Shown one piece after another: positions 23,312 to 31,723 of a stretch of 35,808 nucleotides of DNA. Both the position numbers and the translations under genes were made by a program. The notes below the pieces were generated by a model that did not search any database, was not told the DNA's origin, and saw nothing but the letters and a program-made list of their open reading frames with translations. Position 1 is the first letter of the stretch. Every line of letters starts with the position of its first letter. Origin of the DNA: Fervidicella metallireducens AeB (GTDB taxonomy: Bacteria > Bacillota > Clostridia > Clostridiales > Caloramatoraceae). The stretch is from assembly GCF_000601455.1 (NCBI RefSeq), contig NZ_AZQP01000031.1:1-35808 (forward strand), in the 5' to 3' direction.

Positions 23312-24652
23312 ATGACCTTCCTTGATTTCTTTGCAGGAATAGGTGGCTTTCGATTGGGGTTAGAACTTGCAGGACATAAATGTATAGGATTTTGTGAAAA
23401 AGATAAATTTGCAGTAAAAAGCTATAGAGCTATGTTTGATACGGAAGGAGAGTGGTATGCAGATGACGTTACAAAACTTAAAAGCGAAGATATCCCATAT
23501 GCAGACATCTGGTGTGGAGGCACTCCGTGCCAAGATGTATCTATTGCAGGAAAGCGAAAAGGTTTATCAGGAGAGCGAAGTGGACTCTTTTTTAAATTTA
23601 TTGAACTCGTTAAAGCCAAAGAAGAAAAAGATAAACCCACATACCTTATCTTTGAAAATGTTAAAGGACTTTTATCAAGTAATAGAGGATTCGATTTTAC
23701 AAACTATCTCAATTGTATATCCGAAGCAGGGTATGATGCAATCTGGCAGGTGCTTAACTCTAAAGATTTCGGAGTACCCCAAAACAGAGAGCGTGTGTTC
23801 ATTATTGCAAATCTTAGAACCAGAGGTAGACGAGAAATACTACCTGTCAGAGGAGAAAATGCAGCAGCTCTTAAGCAGATTATAGGCGGCTGTCAAGGTG
23901 AGCGAGTTTATGATGCAGAAGGAGTAGCTTGCACACTTACAGGTTGTGGTGGAGGTGGAGGAGCAAAGACTGGTCTTTACTGCGTAGGAAATATAAATCC
24001 AAGCGGCAAAGGTATGAATGGAAATGTTTATTCATCAGAAGGAATTGCTCCAGCAGTTACAACTAATAAGGGCGAAGGAAGCAAAATTTTTATTGACCAG
24101 TCTTACACAAAGCCAAAGCTCACAGATACATCAAGATGTATTACATCACGTTATACAGCAGGAGTGGTTAATAGAACTGCAATGAATAGTGCTGTTCTTG
24201 AAGCAAGGGCAGTTATAACTCCTGAAAGAGAAAATAAACGTCAGAATGGAAGGAGATTTAAAAATACAGATGAGCCAATGTTTACTTTAACAGGGCAGGA
24301 CAGACATGGAGTTGCAGTTAAAGAAGCCACAAAAAAAGGCTATGCTGAAGCCGAGATTGGAGACAGCATAAATATTTCAGTCCCTAATTCAAAAACAAGA
24401 AGAGGCAGAGTTGGAAAAGGTATTTCTGGAACTTTAGATACTTCTTGTGCTGTTAGAACACTGGACAAGAATTACCGCATTAGAAGGCTTACACCAAGGG
24501 AATGCTTCAGACTTCAAGGCTTTCCAGATGAATTATTTGAAAAAGCAAGGGCAGTAAATTCAGATGCTCAGCTATATAAGCAGGCAGGTAATGCAGTAAC
24601 TGTAAATGTAGCCTATGCAGTAGCTGCAAGTTTACCATCAGATGACGAATAG
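23312..24652 (+). CDS. C5 cytosine DNA methyltransferase (phage solitary)
   Basis: 446 residues from ATG 23312 (GGAAGG upstream; GTG 23303 is too close to it). Motif I DFFAGIGGFRLG, motif IV GGTPCQDVS with catalytic C73, motif VI FENVKG (E115), motif VIII QNRERVFIIA, motif IX RRLTPRECFRLQGFPDE and motif X YKQAGNAVTV are all intact. The target recognition region is long and repetitive in pattern (CTLTGCGGG, APAVTTNKGEG, MFTLTGQDRHGV, SGTLDTSCAV), as in phage multispecific enzymes; this is suggestive only. No cognate endonuclease nearby. Unrelated in detail to the broken methylase at 1797. Confidence 0.95.
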   Translation: MTFLDFFAGIGGFRLGLELAGHKCIGFCEKDKFAVKSYRAMFDTEGEWYADDVTKLKSEDIPYADIWCGGTPCQDVSIAGKRKGLSGERSGLFFKFIELVKAKEEKDKPTYLIFENVKGLLSSNRGFDFTNYLNCISEAGYDAIWQVLNSKDFGVPQNRERVFIIANLRTRGRREILPVRGENAAALKQIIGGCQGERVYDAEGVACTLTGCGGGGGAKTGLYCVGNINPSGKGMNGNVYSSEGIAPAVTTNKGEGSKIFIDQSYTKPKLTDTSRCITSRYTAGVVNRTAMNSAVLEARAVITPERENKRQNGRRFKNTDEPMFTLTGQDRHGVAVKEATKKGYAEAEIGDSINISVPNSKTRRGRVGKGISGTLDTSCAVRTLDKNYRIRRLTPRECFRLQGFPDELFEKARAVNSDAQLYKQAGNAVTVNVAYAVAASLPSDDE

Positions 24653-24766
24653 AGTCGTAAAAATATGTGTTTTATTTGATAGATATAACTGGCTATATAC
24701 TGCTTTCAGAGATAATATGTACACTACCAAAAGGTAATAAACACACTTTGAAAGGGGTAAAACAAA

Positions 24767-24943
24767 ATGAAAGAAGAATTAAGAAGGCTAACCAAAGATG
24801 GAGAATTAAAATTTTACGATGGAACCAGAGAAGAAAATAGGGAAAAGGCTTTAAAGCTTTTAGAAACAGCACAAAAAAGCGTTTACCAAGGTTATAAGGT
24901 TTATTCAAACAGCTTTGGATACATTGTAAGATTGGAGTGTTAA
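24767..24943 (+). CDS. 58-residue protein upstream of the amidoligase
   Basis: ATG 24767 follows AAAGGGG; the product reads MKEELRRLTKDGELKFYDG, an acidic-basic helix (REENREKALKLLETAQ) and GYKVYSNSFGYIVRLEC. It ends two bases before the amidoligase TTG, within its ribosome site, so the two are translationally coupled. No family recognised. As a small gene fixed to an amidoligase it could be its substrate, but that is a guess. Confidence 0.65.
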   Translation: MKEELRRLTKDGELKFYDGTREENREKALKLLETAQKSVYQGYKVYSNSFGYIVRLEC

Positions 24944-24945
24944 CC

Positions 24946-25839
24946 TTGAAAAGCCAAAGATTTGGAATAGAAATTGAACTTACAGGTATTACAAGAGCTG
25001 CTGCTTCAAAAGCAGTAGCGGCTTTTTTTAAAAGCAAAGCACAGCATGCAGGCGGGAGCTATGATGAGTATCACATCAAAGACTTTAATGAAAGAATATG
25101 GAAAGTAGTTCAAGACGGCAGTATAGAACCTCAAAAGAAGGTTAAAGGAGAAATTGTTTCAGCATCAGATATTTATAAAGTTGAGATTGTAAGTCCGGTT
25201 CTTAATTATGAAGATATTCAGACTCTGCAGGAATTAGTGAGAAAACTTAGAAAGACAGGGGCTTTTGCCAATAAAAGCTGTGGAATACATATACATGTTG
25301 ATGGAGCAAATCATACACCTGTAAGTCTTAAAAATCTTATAAATTTAATAGCCAGCAAGGAAGATTTAATTTATAAATCTCTTGATATTGAAACTTCAAG
25401 AATCAGATATTGTAAAAAGGTAAACGAAAATCTTCTTAATACCATAAATAAAAAGAAACCTGAAACTCTTGAAGAGCTTGCTGGGGTTTGGTATGAAGGC
25501 TACAGCAGAGAATCAAGAAGAAAACATTACCATCCAACAAGATATTATGGGCTTAACCTTCACAGTATATTTGATAAAGGAACGGTAGAGTTTCGGCTTT
25601 TCAATGGAACAACTCATGCAGGCAAAATAAAAGCATACATTCAATTCTGTCTTGCAGTGAGCCATCAGGCAATAACTCAAAGAAGTGCCAGTGCAAAAAG
25701 AACTAAAACCGATAATGAAAAATATACTTTCAGATGCTGGATGTTAAGACTTGGACTTATAGGTGAAGAGTTTGAAACCTGCAGGTATCATTTCTTAGCA
25801 AACCTTGAAGGTAATTCTGCATGGAGACATGCAGCTTAA
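24946..25839 (+). CDS. Amidoligase-family enzyme (COOH-NH2 ligase)
   Basis: 297 residues from TTG 24946 (GGAG eight bases upstream; GTG 24937 has none). RFGIEIELTG at the N-terminus, KVEIVSPVL, SCGIHIHVDG and TVEFRLFNGT are the strand motifs of the glutamine synthetase-like amidoligase_2 family, whose Glu/His/Arg residues bind ATP and metal. These enzymes are predicted to form amide or peptide bonds, and phage and bacterial members are known to be linked to AIG2/GGCT-type cyclotransferases, as here. The substrate is unknown: modification of a phage or host protein, or of a small molecule, is possible. Confidence 0.9.
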   Translation: MKSQRFGIEIELTGITRAAASKAVAAFFKSKAQHAGGSYDEYHIKDFNERIWKVVQDGSIEPQKKVKGEIVSASDIYKVEIVSPVLNYEDIQTLQELVRKLRKTGAFANKSCGIHIHVDGANHTPVSLKNLINLIASKEDLIYKSLDIETSRIRYCKKVNENLLNTINKKKPETLEELAGVWYEGYSRESRRKHYHPTRYYGLNLHSIFDKGTVEFRLFNGTTHAGKIKAYIQFCLAVSHQAITQRSASAKRTKTDNEKYTFRCWMLRLGLIGEEFETCRYHFLANLEGNSAWRHAA

Positions 25840-25865
25840 ATATTGTATATTGGAGGAGAAAATTA

Positions 25866-26279
25866 ATGCTGTATTTTGCTTATGGTTCAAATCTTAATAA
25901 GGTTCAAATGAAAAAAAGATGTCCTGATTCAGTTCCGATTATTAAAGTAAAGCTAAATGGATATAAATTAGTTTTTAACACGGTAGCAGATATTATTGAA
26001 AGTGCTGATGATGTTGTTTATGGAGCTGTTTATAAAGTTTCAGATAAAGATATCAAAAATCTGGATATATATGAAGGGTATCCAAGACTATACAGGAAAA
26101 TAAACGTAAAAGCAGAAGATGATAATGGTAAAATTTATGAAGCCTTTGCTTATGTAATGAATGAAAAAAGAACAGGAAAGCCCTCAGATATGTATTACAG
26201 TATTATAAAACAAGGTTTTAAGGATTGGGATTTGACGCTTGAAAGTCTTAAAGAAGCGAAATTTAAAAGCTTCAAGTAA
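25866..26279 (+). CDS. Gamma-glutamylcyclotransferase (AIG2-like)
   Basis: 137 residues from ATG 25866 with TGGAGGAG upstream. The N-terminal YFAYGSNL substrate-binding loop and the YEGYPRLY segment carrying the catalytic Glu are diagnostic. The family cyclises gamma-glutamyl amine groups to release 5-oxoproline. Placed 26 bp after the amidoligase, it could remove or edit the linkage made by it. Intact. Confidence 0.93.
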   Translation: MLYFAYGSNLNKVQMKKRCPDSVPIIKVKLNGYKLVFNTVADIIESADDVVYGAVYKVSDKDIKNLDIYEGYPRLYRKINVKAEDDNGKIYEAFAYVMNEKRTGKPSDMYYSIIKQGFKDWDLTLESLKEAKFKSFK

Positions 26280-26324
26280 AAAGATAACATTTATTAAAAG
26301 AAAATTTTTATTCAATAACAGGTA

Positions 26325-26357
26325 TTGACAAAATACAACAGTATTTTGTGCTATACT
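26325..26357 (+). promoter_or_regulatory. Promoter with spacer operator before the Spo0E-like gene
   Basis: TTGACA (26325-26330) and extended -10 TGCTATACT (26349-26357) are 21 bp apart. A perfect inverted repeat ACAAAATAC (26328-26336) / GTATTTTGT (26341-26349) fills the spacer. Over-long spacer plus dyad is the layout of MerR-type activation, or the dyad may be a repressor operator. Confidence 0.65.
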
Positions 26358-26381
26358 GTTGAAAAGCTGGGGGTGAGGGGA

Positions 26382-26555
26382 ATGCTTAAGTTGTATGAGG
26401 AGTTAAAACGGGAAAAGAAAAAATTAGAAGATATGATAGAAATGGGATATGAAAATCTTACAAATGAACAGATACTTAAGCAAAGCGAAACTTTAGACAA
26501 GCTTATAGCAGCTTATCAAAAATTAAATATGCAGGATTTTAAACATAAAAAATAA
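26382..26555 (+). CDS. Spo0E-like aspartyl-phosphate phosphatase
   Basis: 57 residues from ATG 26382 (GGGGTGAGGGG). Two helices with the family signature S-x-x-L-D-x-x-I (QSETLDKLIAAYQK). Spo0E-type phosphatases remove phosphate from Spo0A~P and hold back sporulation. Having its own promoter and terminator inside the late region suggests expression in the lysogen, as a host-modifying cargo gene. The signature is short, so assignment rests on motif, size and fold pattern. Confidence 0.8.
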   Translation: MLKLYEELKREKKKLEDMIEMGYENLTNEQILKQSETLDKLIAAYQKLNMQDFKHKK

Positions 26556-26591
26556 AATTTATCTTATAGGTAAAAAGAAATATGCAATTTC

Positions 26592-26618
26592 AAGAGCTTA
26601 CTTTTGTAGGCTCTTTTT
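26592..26618 (+). terminator. Rho-independent terminator of the Spo0E-like gene
   Basis: AAGAGCTTAC, loop TTTT, GTAGGCTCTT (one G-T), then T-rich. It ends the single-gene unit just before terS. Confidence 0.85.
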
Positions 26619-26649
26619 ATATATAAAAAATTTTGAGGAGGTGATACCT

Positions 26650-27132
26650 ATGGCTCAAAGGGGAAGAAAACCAAAACCAACCGCATTAAAAATACTTGAA
26701 GGAAATCCAGGGAAAAGACCACTTAATGAAGATGAGCCAAAACCTGAGAAAAAAGCACCTAAATGTCCGGGCTGGCTTGATGCTGAAGCTAAAAAAGAGT
26801 GGAGGAGAATGTCAAAGCAGCTTGAGGCAATGGGAATACTTACAGAAATAGATATGGCAGCCTTTGCAGGATATTGTCAAGCCTATGCAAGGTGGAAGGA
26901 AGCAGAAGAATTTATAACTAAACATGGAACTATTGTAAAAACACCATCGGGATACTGGCAGCAGGTGCCACAGGTATCTATCGCTCAAACCTACCTTAAA
27001 ATCATGAACAGATTCTGCGAACAGTTTGGACTTACTCCATCAGCAAGAAGCAGAATAGTCACTGACAATATAAATGATGAAGAAGATCCAATGGAACTTA
27101 TACTTTATAAAGGAGGCAGTAAGAGTGTATGA
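26650..27132 (+). CDS. terS: Terminase small subunit, P27 family
   Basis: 160 residues from ATG 26650 with GAGGAGGTGA upstream; GTG 26641 overlaps that site. The basic N-terminus RGRKPKPTALKILEGNPGKR and the helical core LDAEAKKEWRRMSKQLEAMG are typical of P27-type TerS, which recognises packaging-site DNA and loads the large subunit. It overlaps terL by 8 bp. Confidence 0.93.
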   Translation: MAQRGRKPKPTALKILEGNPGKRPLNEDEPKPEKKAPKCPGWLDAEAKKEWRRMSKQLEAMGILTEIDMAAFAGYCQAYARWKEAEEFITKHGTIVKTPSGYWQQVPQVSIAQTYLKIMNRFCEQFGLTPSARSRIVTDNINDEEDPMELILYKGGSKSV

Positions 27133-29674
27133 TGAAGCAAAAGCACAGCATGCCGTAAACTTTATTAACTGCTTAAAGCATACAAAGGGTCAGTGGCGTG
27201 GTGTTCCTTTTGATCTTCTGCCTTGGCAGGATAAAATTATAAGGGATATATTCGGAACAGTAAAAGAAAATGGATACAGGCAGTATAATACTGCTTATGT
27301 TGAAATTCCTAAGAAAAATGGAAAACAGTTAGCCCTTGATACTCCGATTCCAACACCTGATGGATGGACTACAATGGGGGAAATAAAAGCAGGAGATAAG
27401 GTAATTGATGAAAAGGGAAGACCTTGTAATGTTGTTGCAATAAGTGAAATTGATGATACGGAGCAGGCATATAAAATAAATTTTAGAGATGGAACAAGTA
27501 TAGTAGCTGGAGAAAGGCATCTATGGAAGGTTCAAGTTACTAATAATGGCAGAAGAGAAAAACTATTAACAACAGGAGAAATGTATCAAAAGCAGTTTAA
27601 AACTAAAAGTAAAGAAAATAGAGCATTATTTCGCATCCCAATAGCGGATGCTTTTATTTTGCCTGAAAATAAACTTCCTATAGATCCGTATCTATTTGGG
27701 TACTGGATAGGAAATGGTAATGCTGTAAAGCCTGAAATAACTGTAATGAGAGATGATGTTGACGAAGTTATTAAAAATATACCATATAAACTTCATAATA
27801 GATATAAGCAGGAGGGTAACAGCGATATTTTAGTATATAAAGAACTTAAAAGTATATTAGTTAAAAACTTTAGGGAAAAAAGGATACCTATTGAATATTT
27901 AAGAGCATCAGCTCAGCAAAGAAAAAGATTATTACAAGGGTTAATAGATTCTGATGGATGTGTAAGCACTGCTAAAAGCCAGGCAATATATGTGACAATT
28001 CTTTTTGAACTTGCCAAGGATGTTCAGGATTTATTATGGTCATTGGGAATAAAGAATACGTTAAAAACAGCTCCATCAGCTAGATATGGAATTGAAACAG
28101 GTGAAATATGTTATTTAATAAAGTTTACTGCTTTTAATGACTTAGAAGTATCAGGATTAGATAGAAAGCTTAAAAGAGGCAGAGAAAGAAATATTAAAAC
28201 AAGATCACATTTTCATTATATAAAGTCTATTGAAAAAACAGGAAAGACAAAAATGAGATGTATTCAGGTTGACAGCCCATCAAGATTATATTTAGCAGGT
28301 AAATCCATGATTCCTACACATAATAGCGAGCTTGCTGCTGCAGTTGCTCTTTATATGACCTGCGGAGATGGAGAATGGGGAGCTGAAGTTTACGGCTGTG
28401 CTGCAGACAGACAACAGGCTTCTATCGTTTTTGATGTAGCTGTTGAAATGGTAGAACAGTGTCCTGCTCTTAAGAAAAGAATTAAACCTGTTCTTTCTGT
28501 AAAAAGATTGATATATAAGCCTACAAACAGCTTTTATCAGGTATTATCTGCTGAAGCTTATTCAAAACATGGACTTAATGTTCATGGAGTTGTAATGGAT
28601 GAACTTCATGCTCAGCCTAACAGGGATTTATATGATGTTATGACTAAAGGAAGTGGTGATGCAAGATTGCAGCCGCTGTTTTTTCTTATAACCACAGCCG
28701 GAACAGATAGAAATTCTATATGCTATGAAGTACATCAAAAGGCAGTAGATATATTAGAAGGAAGAAAAATCGATCCAACATTTTATCCTGTTATTTATGG
28801 AATAGATGACAATGACGATTGGACATTAGAGAAAAACTGGTATAAAGCAAACCCTTCTCTTGGGCATACCATAGATATAGAAAAAGTGAGAAATGCCTTT
28901 AACAGTGCAAAAGAAAATCCTGCTGAAGAAAATATATTCCGTCAGCTTAGATTAAATCAATGGGTGAAGCAGTCCACAAGATGGATGCAGATGGACAAGT
29001 GGGATGAGTGTGCTTTTAAAGTTGATATAGACAGTTTAAAAGGAAGAGAGTGTTATGGGGGACTTGACCTTTCAAGTACCACAGATATCACAGCCTTTGT
29101 TTTAGTATTTCCTCCAAGAACATCAGATGAAAAATATATTGTTCTTCCTCACTTTTGGATACCAGAGGATAATTTAAATTTAAGAGTAAGACGAGATCAT
29201 GTACCTTATGATATTTGGAAAAAGCAGGGATACTTAAAAACTACTGAAGGAAATGTAGTTCATTATGGCTATATAGAAACCTTTATTGAAGAGCTTGGGA
29301 AAAAATATAACATAAAAGAAATCGCCTTTGACCGCTGGGGGGCCGTGCAGATGGTACAGAACATTGAGGGAATGGGATTTACAGTTGTACCTTTTGGGCA
29401 GGGGTATAAGGATATGTCTCCTCCTACAAAGGAGCTTATGAAAATTACTCTTGAAAAGAAAATAGCCCATGGAGGACATCCTGTTTTAAGGTGGATGATG
29501 GATAATATTTATGTAAAAACTGATCCGGCAGGTAATATAAAGCCTGACAAAGAAAAGTCTACTGAAAAGATAGATGGTGCTGTAGCACTTATTATGGCAC
29601 TTGATAGATCCATAAGACATGAAAATAAAGAAAGTGTCTATGAAAAAAGAGGAATGAGAAGTTTTCTTGATTAG
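27125..29674 (+). CDS. terL: Terminase large subunit with an intein
   Basis: 849 residues including a 333-residue intein (68-400), so 516 after splicing. It starts at GTG 27125 behind AAAGGAGG, inside the end of terS. The packaging ATPase P-loop KKNGK-S is split: K67 is followed by the intein and the Ser is residue 401. Walker B GVVMDELHAQ and the RNase H-like nuclease motif GGLDLSSTTDIT and later AFDRWGA follow. Only the spliced form can bind ATP normally, so packaging depends on splicing. Exteins look intact and of the HK97/P27-associated type. Confidence 0.95.
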   Translation: MYDEAKAQHAVNFINCLKHTKGQWRGVPFDLLPWQDKIIRDIFGTVKENGYRQYNTAYVEIPKKNGKQLALDTPIPTPDGWTTMGEIKAGDKVIDEKGRPCNVVAISEIDDTEQAYKINFRDGTSIVAGERHLWKVQVTNNGRREKLLTTGEMYQKQFKTKSKENRALFRIPIADAFILPENKLPIDPYLFGYWIGNGNAVKPEITVMRDDVDEVIKNIPYKLHNRYKQEGNSDILVYKELKSILVKNFREKRIPIEYLRASAQQRKRLLQGLIDSDGCVSTAKSQAIYVTILFELAKDVQDLLWSLGIKNTLKTAPSARYGIETGEICYLIKFTAFNDLEVSGLDRKLKRGRERNIKTRSHFHYIKSIEKTGKTKMRCIQVDSPSRLYLAGKSMIPTHNSELAAAVALYMTCGDGEWGAEVYGCAADRQQASIVFDVAVEMVEQCPALKKRIKPVLSVKRLIYKPTNSFYQVLSAEAYSKHGLNVHGVVMDELHAQPNRDLYDVMTKGSGDARLQPLFFLITTAGTDRNSICYEVHQKAVDILEGRKIDPTFYPVIYGIDDNDDWTLEKNWYKANPSLGHTIDIEKVRNAFNSAKENPAEENIFRQLRLNQWVKQSTRWMQMDKWDECAFKVDIDSLKGRECYGGLDLSSTTDITAFVLVFPPRTSDEKYIVLPHFWIPEDNLNLRVRRDHVPYDIWKKQGYLKTTEGNVVHYGYIETFIEELGKKYNIKEIAFDRWGAVQMVQNIEGMGFTVVPFGQGYKDMSPPTKELMKITLEKKIAHGGHPVLRWMMDNIYVKTDPAGNIKPDKEKSTEKIDGAVALIMALDRSIRHENKESVYEKRGMRSFLD
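27326..28324 (+). mobile_element. Intein with LAGLIDADG endonuclease region in terL
   Basis: Block A is LALDTPIPTPDGWTTMGEI, preceded by Gln as first residue instead of Cys or Ser. Block B is GTSIVAGERHLW, block F CIQVDSPSRLYLAG, block G MIPTHN followed by extein Ser. Between lie two LAGLIDADG-like helices: DPYLFGYWIGNG (187-198) with Asn where the catalytic acid is usual, and LLQGLIDSDG (269-278), intact. Homing activity may be reduced. Confidence 0.93.
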
Positions 29675-29685
29675 GAGGTGGTGCT

Positions 29686-30942
29686 TTGAAACTAAAAGAT
29701 AGAGTGAAGTTATTTTTAACGCCCCAGAATGCCTTGTTTGAAGTCCTTCAGAAATATTCGGAGGATTTTTTAAATGGTGAAGAAGTTGTAAAAGATAATT
29801 TTAAAATAGATACAGCATCCGCTATGAGTTTTTCTGCAGTTTTTGCCTGCAATAGAGTTCTTTCTGAAACCTTGGCAAGCTGTCCTATAATGCTTTATGA
29901 AAAAGATGATAAAGGAAACAGAAGGCAGGTTACAGACACTGCTGAATATGGTGTACTTCATTATGCACCAAATGCAGAAATGACACCAGTGCAGTTTAAA
30001 GAGTTTGGTATGACAAATATAAACCTTGGGGGAAACTTTATAGCACAAAAGGTTTTTAATATGCATGGAGAGCTTTTAGAACTTAGACCAATAGCATGGG
30101 ACAGAGTAAGAATTGATATAGATAAATCTACAGGAAGGCTTCTTTATTATATTGATGGAAAGCAAGAGCCTAAAACAAGAGATGAAATATTTCATATTCC
30201 GGGACTTACTTTAGACGGGTATATAGGAATAACACCTCTTAGTTATGCGGCACTTACTATTGATATTGGATTATCTCAGGACACCTTTGAAAGAAATTTT
30301 TATCATAACAGGGCTTCAACCAGCGGTATTTTTCAGTATCCTAACGAGCTTTCAGATGAAGCATTTCAAAGGCTTAAAAAGGATATAAAAAAGAATTATA
30401 CAGGACTTTCTAATGCAGGTGTTCCAATGATTCTTGAAGGCGGCGGTCAGTTTAAGGAAATAACCATGAAGCTTACAGATGCACAGTTTTTAGAATCCAA
30501 AAGATTCAGAATTGAAGATGTGTGCAGAATTTTCAGAGTACCACTTCATCTGGTGCAGGATTTAACAAGATCCACAAATAACAATATTGAACATCAGAGC
30601 TTAGAGTTTATTGTTTACACTATGCTGCCGTGGTTTAAAAAATGGGAAGAAAATTTAAATCTTCAGCTTTTATCAAAGGAATCAAGAAGAAAGAACAGAT
30701 ACTTTGAATTCAATATAAGCGGACTTCTTCGTGGAGATATTAAATCCAGATATGAAGCCTATGCTCAGGGAAGGCAGTGGGGTTGGCTTTCTGTTAATGA
30801 TATTAGAAGACTTGAAAATATGAATCCTGTAGAGAACGGTGACCGATATCTAGAGCCTCTCAATATGATCGAAGCAGGAAAGCAGGAACAGCTTAAGGCT
30901 TTAAGGGAAGAAGTGTTTAATTTAATAAGTGAAGGGAAGTGA
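29686..30942 (+). CDS. HK97-family portal protein
   Basis: 418 residues from TTG 29686 with AGGAGGTGG upstream. SAVFACNRVLSETLASCPIMLYEKD within 49-75, GNFIAQKVFN, FERNFYHNRASTSGIFQ and the C-terminal RIEDVCRIFRVPLHLVQD, STNNNIEHQSLEF are the conserved segments. It forms the dodecameric DNA gate at one capsid vertex and follows terL by 11 bp. Confidence 0.95.
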   Translation: MKLKDRVKLFLTPQNALFEVLQKYSEDFLNGEEVVKDNFKIDTASAMSFSAVFACNRVLSETLASCPIMLYEKDDKGNRRQVTDTAEYGVLHYAPNAEMTPVQFKEFGMTNINLGGNFIAQKVFNMHGELLELRPIAWDRVRIDIDKSTGRLLYYIDGKQEPKTRDEIFHIPGLTLDGYIGITPLSYAALTIDIGLSQDTFERNFYHNRASTSGIFQYPNELSDEAFQRLKKDIKKNYTGLSNAGVPMILEGGGQFKEITMKLTDAQFLESKRFRIEDVCRIFRVPLHLVQDLTRSTNNNIEHQSLEFIVYTMLPWFKKWEENLNLQLLSKESRRKNRYFEFNISGLLRGDIKSRYEAYAQGRQWGWLSVNDIRRLENMNPVENGDRYLEPLNMIEAGKQEQLKALREEVFNLISEGK

Positions 30943-30946
30943 TAAG

Positions 30947-31690
30947 ATGGCCTTTTGGAATTTTAAGAATAATGAAGAAAATGAGGAGGAGATAGATCTT
31001 AGAATTGATGGTGACATTGTCATGGATGATGATTTTTGGTCCATGCTATTTGGTATAGAAAATGTTACTCCAAAGGGATTTATTTCAGAGCTTGCTCAGT
31101 ACAAAGGTAAAGATATAAATGTTTGGATTAATTCCTATGGTGGAGATGTTTATGCAGCTTCAAGAATTTATACTGCTTTAAAGGAGCATAAAGGAAAAGT
31201 TAAAGTAAAAATTGATGGTGTAGCAATTTCAGCAGCTTCAGTTATAGCTATGGCAGGAGATGAAATACTTATGTCTCCAACATCAATAATAATGCTACAC
31301 AACCCCTGGGGAACTTTTCAAGGTGAAGCTAAGGATTTAAGGCATGGAGCTGATGTGCTAGATGAAGTAAAGGAAACTATAATTAATGCCTATCAGCTTA
31401 AAACAGGCAAATCAAGAGCAAAAATATCTCAGATGATGGATGAGGAAACTTGGATGAGTGCAAAAAAAGCTGTAGCTGAAGGATTTGCAGATGGAATGCT
31501 TTATGAAAAGAATAAAGAAGAGCCATTGGAAAATTCTTTTATGTTCAGCAGGTTTGCTATTCAAAATAGTGTTAATAACAGGACTAGAGATTTTATAAAA
31601 CAGTATAATCAAAGGTTTAAAGAAACCTATAAAGATGAAGAAAAAATAAAATTATTAAAAGCAAAACTTGCCTTAGAGTGTGAACTTTAG
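30947..31690 (+). CDS. ClpP-like prohead protease
   Basis: 247 residues from ATG 30947 (AAGGGAAGTGATAAG upstream; GTG 30929 overlaps the portal end). Serine protease of the ClpP/S14 fold: INSYGGDVYAA oxyanion loop, GVAISAASVIAMAG with S95, and MLHNPWG with H118. It cleaves scaffold or capsid N-terminal segments during head maturation. The C-terminal ~60 residues beyond the domain are charged and may act as scaffold. Confidence 0.93.
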   Translation: MAFWNFKNNEENEEEIDLRIDGDIVMDDDFWSMLFGIENVTPKGFISELAQYKGKDINVWINSYGGDVYAASRIYTALKEHKGKVKVKIDGVAISAASVIAMAGDEILMSPTSIIMLHNPWGTFQGEAKDLRHGADVLDEVKETIINAYQLKTGKSRAKISQMMDEETWMSAKKAVAEGFADGMLYEKNKEEPLENSFMFSRFAIQNSVNNRTRDFIKQYNQRFKETYKDEEKIKLLKAKLALECEL

Positions 31691-31723
31691 GGCTTTTATT
31701 ATTTTGAAAGGAAGGTAATGTAT

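Noticed and set aside
23436-23885. 149-codon alternative + frame inside the C5 methylase
   Set aside because: Lies wholly within an intact methylase with all motifs; no ribosome site.
24653-24766. Promoter before the 58-residue gene
   Set aside because: TTGATA and TATACT occur but only 14 bp apart; no acceptable spacing was found.
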